From Clostridiales bacterium (GTDB lineage Bacteria; Bacillota; Clostridia; Lachnospirales; WQUN01), in NCBI GenBank assembly GCA_031289625.1, contig JAITPB010000025.1, forward strand, positions 1-20,543: a DNA stretch of 20,543 nucleotides. Direction: 5' to 3'. The position numbers were made by a program, and so were the translations under genes. The notes beneath the pieces are model-generated. The model was not told the origin of the DNA and did no database searches. It saw only the letters and a program-made list of their open reading frames with translations. Of this stretch, positions 1-6,606 are shown piece by piece (within the stretch, counting starts at the first letter, position 1; the number at the start of each line of letters is the position of its first letter).

Positions 1-482
1 AAAATAGAACGCCTCACCCGATTGTCCCAGTAATCGTAATGGGCCAGTCTGCGCAGACTCGCCTCCAGGCCGCCTAAAATGACAGGCGCGTCTTTATAAA
101 CCTCACGGATTTTATTGCCGTAAACAACGCTGGCCCGATCCGGCCTGCGCCCTAGACAGCCGCCGGGGGAATACAAATCCCTGTCTCGTTTTTTTTTGGC
201 TACGGTATAGTGACTCACCATGGAGTCAATGTTGCCGCCGGTGATCAGAAACGCCAGCCGCGGCCGGTCAAATTCCATAAAAGATTCTTTGCGCTTCCAA
301 TCCGGCTGTGCCAAAACCGCCACGGAAAATCCTTTGGATTCCAGTAGCCGCCCGATCACAGCCGCGCCGAACGACGGGTGATCCACATAGGCGTCGCCTG
401 TGATCAAAACAAAGTCCGGGACGGAAATACCTCTTTGCAGCAGTTCTTCCCGGCTCGCCGGCAGAAAACCTTTTTCTTTCAT
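1..482 (-). CDS. ygiQ: YgiQ-family radical SAM protein (N-terminal part, cut by window edge)
   Basis: The reverse strand encodes 160 residues from an ATG at 482 and runs off the left edge. The protein begins MKEKGFLPASREELLQRG and contains DFVLITGDAYVDHPSFGAA, LITGGNIDSMVSHYT, YSPGGCLGRRPDRA and ILGGLEASLRRLAHYDYW. These segments are characteristic of the N-terminal domain of the YgiQ (UPF0313) radical SAM family. The radical-SAM CxxxCxxC motif lies further in and is outside the window, so it cannot be checked. The start is supported by an AGAGG ribosome site a few bases upstream. The gene follows the rRNA methyltransferase gene by 15 bp and is probably co-transcribed with it. The biochemical role of the family is not established as far as I know. 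Confidence 0.9.
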   Translation of the reverse strand, partial: MKEKGFLPASREELLQRGISVPDFVLITGDAYVDHPSFGAAVIGRLLESKGFSVAVLAQPDWKRKESFMEFDRPRLAFLITGGNIDSMVSHYTVAKKKRDRDLYSPGGCLGRRPDRASVVYGNKIREVYKDAPVILGGLEASLRRLAHYDYWDNRVRRSI

Positions 483-497
483 GACGGCCTCTTTTCT

Positions 498-1877
498 TTA
501 TCGATCGATCCAGGATTTTAAATACTTATTTTTCATTTTGCCGTTTTGTATTTTCGCCCAGCCCAGCGGATATTCCTCCAGGCAGACCAGCGCCCAGCCG
601 TCCGGACATCTGTCCGCGTCAAAAGATTCTCCGCGCAAATAACGCGCGGCTTCCCCGCTGGCCGCCGAAAACGTCACACGGTTTCCCGCGTCTTCTTTGC
701 GGAGGCCCATGGCGAACGCCTGCGAAGGTTCGAAGCGATCCGCCTTCAATTCACCCAGCAGCCATCCGCCGCGCGCCACGCGAATCCCGGCCAGATCCGG
801 CAGACCAGGCGGCCTCAAATATAAAGACGTCCCGTATTGCTGAAAAACGCCGCGTATTTCCCGGGTGAGAACCGTTTTACAGAAGGCGCGGAAATGCGCC
901 GGGCCCTCTGAACGGAGAAGATTTGGCGTTTTGGATGCAAATTTTTTCATTTCCAGATTTTCTGCTCCGGATTTTTTCAGAACGCATAAAAAATGCCCTT
1001 CTCCTCCGTGCTTGTGCGGCCAAATTCTGCCCGCGCCGGCGAGTTCCGCCCGTCCTTCGCCCCATGCGGGGTTCGCCTGTGCGAAACCGGCGCGGGCGTG
1101 ATCCAGCGGCGCAACCGAAAACGCCGGGTGCCCGGCTAAAAATGCGTCCATCATGCCTTCGTTTTCCCCCGGCTCAAACGTGCAGGTAGAATAAACGATT
1201 CTTCCGCCGGGCTTGAGCATTTTGGCGCAATGAAACAAAATATCCCGTTGCAGCGGCATACAGGTATGCGGCTTATGCTTTTCCCATGTTCTGGCAGAAG
1301 CGGAATCTTTACGGAACATGCCCTCTCCGGAGCAGGGCGCGTCAATCAAAATCCGATCGAAAAAATCCGCGAAGCGTCCGGAAAGTTTTTCCGGCGTTTC
1401 ATGTAAAACGACGGCGTTGGTCACGCCGCTGAGTTCCAGGTTTTTCACCAGCGCTTTGCCGCGGGAGGCGCTGACGTCATTCGCAGCCAGCACGCCCCGG
1501 CCCTGCAGATACCCGGCGGCTTGCGCGCTTTTTCCGCCCGGCGCCGCGCAAATGTCCAGCACGTTCTGTCCGGGCGTGATCCCCGCCGCGGCAGCCGGCG
1601 CCATGGCGCTCGGTTCCTGAATATAAAATAAACCCGCGTGATAATACGGATTCTTGGCGGGCCTCTCCTCCGCCGGATAATAAAAGCCTTCCGCACACCA
1701 AGGAATATTTCCTTTTAAATAGGGCAGCTTCCCCGCGAGCAAATCGGGCGCGATTTTCAGCAAATTGGCCCGCAGGCCGCAGGTTCGGGGCCGCGTCAGG
1801 CTTTCCCGATAGGCGTCCCATTCGCTTCCCAGCAGTTCTTGCATTTGACTGACATATAACGCTGGCAGTTGGATCAT
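498..1877 (-). CDS. rsmF: RsmF/NOL1-NOP2-Sun family RNA (cytosine-C5) methyltransferase
   Basis: This 459-residue enzyme is expected to transfer a methyl group from S-adenosylmethionine to C5 of a cytosine in rRNA (or possibly tRNA). The SAM-binding motif is VLDICAAPGGKSAQAAGYL. The two family cysteines are in DAPCSGEGMFRKD (motif IV) and YSTCTFEPGENE (motif VI). The C-terminal part ends in YPLGWAKIQNGKMKNKYLKS, which resembles the RNA-binding tail of RsmF/YebU proteins. I chose the ATG at 1877 (MIQLPALYVSQMQ) because AAAGGAG stands 10 bases upstream. An in-frame ATG at 1952 would extend the protein by 25 residues but overlaps the leader terminator and lacks a family-like N-terminus. Transcription appears to pass through a T-box-like leader (see 1921-2033). 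The exact modified nucleotide cannot be read from sequence. Confidence 0.9.
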   Translation of the reverse strand: MIQLPALYVSQMQELLGSEWDAYRESLTRPRTCGLRANLLKIAPDLLAGKLPYLKGNIPWCAEGFYYPAEERPAKNPYYHAGLFYIQEPSAMAPAAAAGITPGQNVLDICAAPGGKSAQAAGYLQGRGVLAANDVSASRGKALVKNLELSGVTNAVVLHETPEKLSGRFADFFDRILIDAPCSGEGMFRKDSASARTWEKHKPHTCMPLQRDILFHCAKMLKPGGRIVYSTCTFEPGENEGMMDAFLAGHPAFSVAPLDHARAGFAQANPAWGEGRAELAGAGRIWPHKHGGEGHFLCVLKKSGAENLEMKKFASKTPNLLRSEGPAHFRAFCKTVLTREIRGVFQQYGTSLYLRPPGLPDLAGIRVARGGWLLGELKADRFEPSQAFAMGLRKEDAGNRVTFSAASGEAARYLRGESFDADRCPDGWALVCLEEYPLGWAKIQNGKMKNKYLKSWIDR

Positions 1878-1920
1878 AAAAATCCCGCTCCTTTCCATCG
1901 CGCGGCGCACTGCCGCGGTG

Positions 1921-2033
1921 AAAAGGGGCGGGATATGCTCCCGTGGTTCCACCCTTACTGTTTTGCTTGCGTCACAAAACCATTTTGCAGGATGGTAACG
2001 TGATCAACGGGCTGTGTTTTTCATCGCTTTGCG
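1921..2033 (-). promoter_or_regulatory. T-box-type leader with terminator, upstream of rsmF
   Basis: Reading the minus strand, AGGGTGGAACCACG at 1955-1942 matches the conserved T-box sequence (AGGGTGGNACCGCG) at 13 of 14 positions. It is followed by GGGAGCATATCCCGCCCC and then TTTT. GGGTGG (1954-1949) can pair with CCGCCC (1931-1926), giving the terminator alternative expected of a T-box. Upstream there is only about 80 nt to the predicted transcription start. That stretch contains one hairpin, ACCAT/ATGGT nested in TCAC/GTGA. This is much shorter than a usual Stem I region, so I cannot assign a specifier codon or tRNA. It may be an unusually compact or partly deleted T-box. Confidence 0.7.
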
Positions 2034-2039
2034 GTTTGT

Positions 2040-2069
2040 AGTATATCATACGCGCAAGGAAAATGTAAA
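2040..2069 (-). promoter_or_regulatory. Sigma-A-type promoter for the rsmF-ygiQ transcript
   Basis: On the minus strand a TTTACA -35 element (2069-2064) and a TATACT -10 element (2045-2040) are separated by 18 bp. The predicted start, near 2033, places the T-box-like leader directly downstream. Confidence 0.65.
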
Positions 2070-2096
2070 CTATCCTAAAAAAAACTCTCTGCACGA

Positions 2097-2125
2097 TTGA
2101 AAAAACTTTTGCCCGGCCTTATAAT
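2097..2125 (+). promoter_or_regulatory. Sigma-A promoter for the thioredoxin-fold gene
   Basis: TTGAAA (2097-2102) and a perfect TATAAT (2120-2125) are separated by 17 bp, about 40 bp ahead of the start codon. This promoter and the rsmF promoter diverge from the same intergenic region. Confidence 0.8.
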
Positions 2126-2164
2126 GGACATAAAAGAAGATTAGGTGGAGAGGCGTGATGGGAT

Positions 2165-3136
2165 ATGAAGCAAGTTAAAAAAATCATCGCCGCCGTGTTG
2201 TGCGCTGGGATGATGATCTCCGGAAGCCCGGCGCTTGCCGCGGCAAGCGAAGCGGCTGTACCGAAGAAGATGCCTTTGTCCGTTGACGGAAAGAAGACCA
2301 CTATGGACGCGTACAACATCGGCGGCAGCAATTATTTTAAGCTGCGCGATCTGGCGCGGCTCCTTTCCGGCACGCCGAAGCAGTTTGACGTGAATTGGAA
2401 TGAATCGGCCTCCAGGGCGGATTTGATTACCGGAACTCCGTATACCCTGACGTCTGCGGACAGCACCCCCGCACTTTCTGACAGCGCGGCGGCCAATCTG
2501 GCGCTGCAAACCCTTTACGTAGACGCGAAGGCATATCAAATTACCGCAGCGAACATCCAAGATTTGAATTATTTCAAAATCCGCGACTTTGCTTCGCTCG
2601 TGAATATGCCGATCGATTATCAGCAGAGTACGGACACGATCCTTCTGTCGACGGGCGCGGCCACTGTGACGCCGGATCCGAAAAAAACCAGCTATACCGC
2701 TACGGACTACGGCTTTGGGCAGATTGGTTCATTTCAAACGACAGACATGAACGGGCAATCTGTGTCCAACGAAATTTTTAAAGAAAAACAGATCACATTT
2801 ATCAACTACTGGGCGACGTGGTGCGGCCCTTGCCGCACGGAACTGCCAGATTTTCAAGGCATGCATGATAAATATCAGGATCGGGTCAAGTTTATCACCA
2901 TCGTGGACGATGGGAAGGAGGCCAAATCTTCCGCCGATAAATTGATCAGCAGTTATCTGACGGATTATCTGAATCTGCTGCCCGTGCCGGATCTCGTCAG
3001 GCCGATTCAAACCGGCGCCGTGCCCACTAGCGTGATTGTGGATTCGGGCGGATACCTGGTGTTGGATAAAATCGTCGGCTCCTATGGCCGCTATGATACT
3101 TTTTTGGATAAGGCTCTCAAAATCGTTGCGCCATAA
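2165..3136 (+). CDS. Secreted TlpA/ResA-like thioredoxin-fold protein with stalk repeats
   Basis: This 323-residue protein starts with a signal peptide (KK, then a hydrophobic stretch to about residue 20, with a likely cut near SPALA at 25). Residues 38-165 hold two related segments: VDGKKTTMDAYNIGGSNYFK and VDAKAYQITAANIQDLNYFK, each followed by (L/I)RD(L/F)A. These resemble the copper-amine-oxidase N-terminal-like (stalk) repeats common in secreted clostridial proteins. Residues 183-323 form a TlpA/AhpC-TSA-type thioredoxin domain with WATWCGPC (cysteines 220 and 223) and a cis-proline segment, GAVPTSVIV. It probably performs thiol-disulfide exchange outside the membrane; the substrate is unknown. 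GGTGGAGAGG precedes the ATG with an irregular, rather long gap. A strong promoter and a terminator flank it, so it appears monocistronic. Confidence 0.88.
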   Translation: MKQVKKIIAAVLCAGMMISGSPALAAASEAAVPKKMPLSVDGKKTTMDAYNIGGSNYFKLRDLARLLSGTPKQFDVNWNESASRADLITGTPYTLTSADSTPALSDSAAANLALQTLYVDAKAYQITAANIQDLNYFKIRDFASLVNMPIDYQQSTDTILLSTGAATVTPDPKKTSYTATDYGFGQIGSFQTTDMNGQSVSNEIFKEKQITFINYWATWCGPCRTELPDFQGMHDKYQDRVKFITIVDDGKEAKSSADKLISSYLTDYLNLLPVPDLVRPIQTGAVPTSVIVDSGGYLVLDKIVGSYGRYDTFLDKALKIVAP

Positions 3137-3140
3137 CATA

Positions 3141-3181
3141 AAAAATCCCCCTCCATTTTATCCATGGACGGGGATTTTTTT
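3141..3181. terminator. Bidirectional intrinsic terminator between converging genes
   Basis: AAAAATCCCC and GGGGATTTTT form the outer stem, with TCCAT/ATGGA paired inside after a C/C mismatch. T-runs follow on both strands, so it can end the thioredoxin-fold gene (plus) and the EF-hand gene (minus). Confidence 0.85.
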
Positions 3182-3199
3182 ATGACAGGGTGCCGCGCG

Positions 3200-3823
3200 T
3201 TACGCGCCAAACCCAGACGCGGGAATATCTTCATACCAAAAAAAATGTTCATACCGCCGGAGGCGTTGTTCCCGATAGTTCTGTTCCCGAACCGCGAACG
3301 CCTGTCTCGTATTCTGCAAAGCCTCGTTCAAAATGCCAGCGGAAGCCAGAGACTCATTTTGATTCGCGGCGGCAGTCAAATCCTCAATCATGGCGGACTG
3401 CTCTTCCCGGCTGAGCACTCCGTCGCCATTGAGATCGTAACGCCGCAAAATCGTATGCGGATCCATCGTACTGCCTGTCGCTTTCCCCAGCAGATCGACA
3501 AAACGGGCGACGGCGAATGTATCCCAGTCGCCGTTTTTTTCATGACGAAGGCTGTGCCCCGCACGCTTTACATATTTCAGCGGCTTGAGGCCGCTCCAGA
3601 GCATTTTCTGGCGGCTCACCGGCGCTGCGTCGCCGGGTTCACGCGTTTTGGCGCGGCTGGATCCCGGATTCGTCCGTTCCGGATTGATCCGCGGCGGATT
3701 GGCCTGTGCGTTTTTATGCGCGGGAACCCGCGATCCGGACAATCGTCCGGGCGATTGCCCGGCAGACAAATATCCAGCGCCGCTCACGCTTACAGTGGGA
3801 TTTAAATTTATATTCAGATTCAT
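3200..3823 (-). CDS. EF-hand domain protein of unknown function
   Basis: The 207-residue product has one well-formed EF-hand calcium-binding loop at residues 130-141, DLNGDGVLSREE, with ligand positions 1, 3, 5, 9 and 12 all acceptable. A weaker helix-loop segment, NGDWDTFAVARFVDLL, precedes it and may be the degenerate partner of a pair. The first 70 residues are rich in Asn, Pro, Arg and Gly and look disordered. The C-terminal 60 residues are charged and helical. There is no signal peptide or membrane segment. The ATG at 3823 is the first usable in-frame start, but its best ribosome site lies 32 bases upstream and is instead well placed for a six-codon ORF (3827-3847). I do not recognise the family beyond the EF-hand. 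Confidence 0.75.
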   Translation of the reverse strand: MNLNINLNPTVSVSGAGYLSAGQSPGRLSGSRVPAHKNAQANPPRINPERTNPGSSRAKTREPGDAAPVSRQKMLWSGLKPLKYVKRAGHSLRHEKNGDWDTFAVARFVDLLGKATGSTMDPHTILRRYDLNGDGVLSREEQSAMIEDLTAAANQNESLASAGILNEALQNTRQAFAVREQNYREQRLRRYEHFFWYEDIPASGFGA

Positions 3824-3826
3824 ACG

Positions 3827-3847
3827 CTAAAAGCTATGACATGTCAT
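3827..3847 (-). other. Six-codon ORF (MTCHSF, then TAG) ahead of the EF-hand gene
   Basis: On the minus strand GGAGGTGA (3863-3856), an excellent Shine-Dalgarno sequence, stands 8 bases before an ATG at 3847. That ATG opens ATG ACA TGT CAT AGC TTT and meets TAG at 3829-3827. One codon later, in the same frame, is the ATG at 3823 that starts the EF-hand gene. It could be a leader peptide with reinitiation, or an original N-terminus interrupted by an amber codon. Confidence 0.5.
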
Positions 3848-3851
3848 AGCT
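3832..3851. repeat. 20-bp perfect palindrome between the EF-hand gene and asnB
   Basis: AGCTATGACATGTCATAGCT reads identically on both strands. It lies 13 bp upstream of the asnB -35 element, and between the Shine-Dalgarno and the start codon of the EF-hand gene on the opposite strand. It could be an operator for a dimeric regulator, or an RNA hairpin (8-bp stem, CATG loop) in the EF-hand mRNA. Confidence 0.85.
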
Positions 3852-3864
3852 AATCTCACCTCCC

Positions 3865-3893
3865 TTGATTATTTTCCGCGCCCGTGATAAAAT
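3865..3893 (+). promoter_or_regulatory. Predicted asnB promoter
   Basis: TTGATT (3865-3870) and TAAAAT (3888-3893) are separated by 17 bp. The implied start near 3900 gives a leader of about 95 nt before asnB. Confidence 0.6.
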
Positions 3894-3931
3894 TATGCAA
3901 AATACGCGGCGTGAAGCCTGCGAAAAATAAT

Positions 3932-3955
3932 GGGCCGCTTTGCGGTTTTTTTTTT
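3932..3955 (+). terminator. Possible attenuator hairpin in the asnB leader
   Basis: CCGC TTT GCGG (3935-3945) is followed directly by ten T residues, so it resembles a small intrinsic terminator located before the asnB start. An upstream GCGGC (3906-3910) could instead pair with GCCGC (3934-3938) and disrupt it. The core stem is only 4 bp, extendable by G-U pairs, so it may be leaky or inactive. Confidence 0.4.
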
Positions 3956-3994
3956 GCTTACGATTTTTTGTTTACAAAAGAAAGGATGAAAAAC

Positions 3995-5830
3995 ATGTGC
4001 GGGTTTGTTGGATTTACAGGGGCCTATGAAAACGCGGAAGACATTGTCACGGCGATGATGGATCGGATCGCGCACCGGGGGCCGGACTCGTCAGGCGTTT
4101 ATTTGGGTGAAGACGTCACGCTCGGCTTTCGCCGGCTTTCCATTATCGGCCTGGAAGATGGGAATCAGCCGATATTCAATGAAGATCAGTCCCTGGCCGT
4201 CGTGTTTAACGGTGAGATATACAATTATCAAGCCTTGAAAGAAGAACTGGAGCGGGCGGGCCATGTTTTTTCGACGCACTCAGATACGGAAACTTTGCTT
4301 CACTTATATGAAGAACATGGCGTTGATTTATTGGATCACCTGCGGGGCATGTTCGCTTTCGCGCTCTATGATATCCGGAACAGCCGCTTGTTTTGCGCCA
4401 GGGATTTTTTCGGGATCAAGCCTTTCTATTACGCACAAATGAACGGAAAATTGCTCTTTGGATCGGAAATCAAAAGTTTTCTGCCGCATCCGGACTTTGT
4501 CCAGGAACTGAACGAGACAGCCTTGGAAAATTATTTGACTTTTCAATATTCCGTCCTGCCGGAGACCTTTTTCCAAGGCGTGTATAAGCTTTTGCCCGGC
4601 CATTATCTGCTGTACGAAAACGGTGAATGTGAAATCCATGCTTACTGGGAATCCAAATTTGAACCGCGCGAACAGACGCTGGAAGAGGCGGCCGCCGCCT
4701 TGGAAACCGCGCTGCTGGATTCCGTGAACCAGCACAAACAGGTCAGTGACGTAGAAGTGGGATCGTTTCTGTCCAGCGGCGTGGATTCCAGTTTTGTGGC
4801 GGCCAGTTTTCACGGAGATAAGACGTTTACGGTCGGTTTTGATTACGATCATTATAATGAAATCGAATACGCCAAAAACCTCTCCGCGCAGGTGGGCATA
4901 GAAAATTTTTCCAAAACCATTTCCACGGAAGAATATTGGGACAGCCTGCCCGCTGTGCAGTACCATATGGACGAACCGCTGGCGGACGCGTCCGCCGTGG
5001 CGCTATATTTTGTCAGCCAGACGGCGAGCCAGTATGTCAAAGTGGCCCTTTCCGGCGAAGGGGCGGATGAATTTTTCGGCGGCTACAATATTTATAAAGA
5101 GCCGCTGGATTTGAAAATTCTGACCGCCCTGCCCAAACCGATCCGCAAATGTTTGGGCTGGCTGGCGGAGCGGTTTCCCTTGCAGGTCAAAGGGAAAAAT
5201 TTTTTCATACGCGGCGGCAAAACCGTGGAAGAACGGTTTATCGGAAACGCCAATATTTTCAGCCGAAAAGAACGCGAACGCCTCCTGAAAAATCCAACGG
5301 GCTGTTACGATCCAAAAGAGGTCACAAAGCCCTATTATGAAAACTGTAAAAACGCGGACGACATCACAAAAATGCAGACCCTGGATATTCATTTGTGGAT
5401 GGTGGGCGATATTTTATTAAAAGCGGATAAAATGAGCATGGCGCACTCTCTGGAAGTCCGGGTGCCGTTTTTGGACAGGGAAGTCTTTGCCGCCGCCGCG
5501 CAAATCCCCACGCGGTTCCGCTGCAACCGCCAGGCCACGAAATATGCGTTTCGCCGGGTGGCCGCGAAAATTTTACCGGCACAGGTCGCCGAAAAGAAAA
5601 AATTGGGATTTCCCGTGCCCATCCGCATCTGGCTGCGGGAGCCGCGTTATTACGATAAAGTAAAGACTTATTTTGTCTCTGCCGCCGCGGAGCGTTATTT
5701 CCATACGGATAAACTGCTGAAACTGCTGGACGATCATCAAAGAGGGAAACGAGATTACAGCCGGAAGATTTGGACAGTGTTTATGTTTTTGATCTGGTAT
5801 GAGCGTTTTTTTGGCGGGGAGGCGATCTGA
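3995..5830 (+). CDS. asnB: Asparagine synthase (glutamine-hydrolysing) AsnB
   Basis: The 611-residue enzyme converts aspartate to asparagine using ATP and glutamine. The start was placed at 3995 because Cys2 (MCGFVGF) must become the N-terminal nucleophile after methionine removal; AAAGG stands 9 bases upstream. Open frame continues upstream to 3884, but an earlier start would bury the cysteine. The glutaminase domain has HRGPDS (27-32) and FNGEIYNY (71-78). The synthetase domain has the ATP-pyrophosphatase loop SSGVDSS (260-266), ALSGEGADEFFGGY, and LKADKMSMAHSLEVRVPFLD. The length matches AsnB/AsnO proteins of Firmicutes. The stop overlaps the tcdA start by one base, so the two genes are probably translationally coupled. 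A leader hairpin suggests possible attenuation. Confidence 0.96.
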   Translation: MCGFVGFTGAYENAEDIVTAMMDRIAHRGPDSSGVYLGEDVTLGFRRLSIIGLEDGNQPIFNEDQSLAVVFNGEIYNYQALKEELERAGHVFSTHSDTETLLHLYEEHGVDLLDHLRGMFAFALYDIRNSRLFCARDFFGIKPFYYAQMNGKLLFGSEIKSFLPHPDFVQELNETALENYLTFQYSVLPETFFQGVYKLLPGHYLLYENGECEIHAYWESKFEPREQTLEEAAAALETALLDSVNQHKQVSDVEVGSFLSSGVDSSFVAASFHGDKTFTVGFDYDHYNEIEYAKNLSAQVGIENFSKTISTEEYWDSLPAVQYHMDEPLADASAVALYFVSQTASQYVKVALSGEGADEFFGGYNIYKEPLDLKILTALPKPIRKCLGWLAERFPLQVKGKNFFIRGGKTVEERFIGNANIFSRKERERLLKNPTGCYDPKEVTKPYYENCKNADDITKMQTLDIHLWMVGDILLKADKMSMAHSLEVRVPFLDREVFAAAAQIPTRFRCNRQATKYAFRRVAAKILPAQVAEKKKLGFPVPIRIWLREPRYYDKVKTYFVSAAAERYFHTDKLLKLLDDHQRGKRDYSRKIWTVFMFLIWYERFFGGEAI

Positions 5831-6600
5831 TGCCGCGCAATCACCGTTTTTCCCGGACAGAGCAGCTGATCGGGAAAAACGCGCTGGAAAAACTGGCGGC
5901 CAGCAAAGTGGCTATATTCGGCGTCGGGGGCGTGGGCGTCTACACGGCGGAGGCGCTCGCGCGCAGCGGCGTCGGCGCGCTGACATTGGTGGACGACGAT
6001 CTGATCTGTGAAACGAACATCAACCGGCAATTGCACGCGTTAAACTCCACGGTGGGCCTGCCCAAAGTAGAAGCAATGAAAGCGCGCCTCCTGGACATCA
6101 ACCCCGCCATCCAGGTGACGGCCCTGCAAGTGTTTTATCTGCCGGGCGCGGCGGGTTTTGACTGGGATTACGATTATGTAGTGGACGCGGTGGACACCGT
6201 GACCGCCAAGCTGGACATCATTTTGGAATCCCAAAAAAGAAACGTGCCCGTGATCAGCGTGATGGGAGCCGGCAATAAGCTGGACCCGACGCGCTTTGAA
6301 GTGGCGGACATTTACGAAACTTCAATATGCCCGCTGGCCAAAGTCATGCGGCGCGAACTCAAGAAACGCGGCGCGGCCTCTTTGAAAGTGGTCTACTCCA
6401 AAGAGCCGCCCATCCGAAACGCGAACGCCCTGATCGGCTGCCGAACCGGCTGCGTCTGTCCGCCGGGCACAAAACGCAAATGTACGATTCGCCGCCAGAT
6501 ACCGGCCAGCATTGCGTTTGTGCCGTCTGTGGCGGGGCTCATCGCGGCCGCCGAAGCCGTGAAAGATTTGATTGGAAAAGATTTGATTGGAAAAGATTAG
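5830..6600 (+). CDS. tcdA: tRNA threonylcarbamoyladenosine dehydratase TcdA (ThiF/E1-like)
   Basis: The 256-residue protein belongs to the ThiF/MoeB/HesA E1-like fold, with the nucleotide loop GVGGVG near residue 31, LVDDDLICETNINRQ (the E1 Arg/Asn signature), and VVDAVDTVTAKLDII. The YrvM/CsdL-like beginning (RFSRTEQLIGKNALEKL) and the ending FVPSVAGLIAAAEAVKDLIG point to TcdA, which cyclises t6A to ct6A at position 37 of tRNAs using ATP. Near the C-terminus is a cysteine-bearing segment, CRTGCVCPPGTKRKC; whether it binds metal is unknown. The last residues, DLIGKDLIGKD, come from a 15-bp tandem duplication. The start codon shares a base with the asnB stop. There is no clear terminator before the converging gene six bases away. 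Confidence 0.9.
   Translation: MPRNHRFSRTEQLIGKNALEKLAASKVAIFGVGGVGVYTAEALARSGVGALTLVDDDLICETNINRQLHALNSTVGLPKVEAMKARLLDINPAIQVTALQVFYLPGAAGFDWDYDYVVDAVDTVTAKLDIILESQKRNVPVISVMGAGNKLDPTRFEVADIYETSICPLAKVMRRELKKRGAASLKVVYSKEPPIRNANALIGCRTGCVCPPGTKRKCTIRRQIPASIAFVPSVAGLIAAAEAVKDLIGKDLIGKD
6562..6591 (+). repeat. 15-bp tandem duplication at the 3' end of tcdA
   Basis: AAAGATTTGATTGGA occurs twice in perfect tandem (6562-6576, 6577-6591), followed by a partial third copy (AAAGATT) running into the stop. It stays in frame and duplicates five residues (DLIGK). Confidence 0.9.
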
Positions 6601-6606
6601 ACGGCT

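Noticed and set aside
3164..3805. Plus-strand frame of 213 codons opposite the EF-hand gene
   Set aside because: It begins inside the terminator region, has no ribosome site, and its product looks like an antisense shadow. The minus-strand frame has a real EF-hand loop.
3884..3994. Upstream extension of the asnB frame
   Set aside because: It would bury the catalytic cysteine, overlaps the promoter and hairpin, and lacks homology-like sequence. The MCGF start is required by the mechanism.
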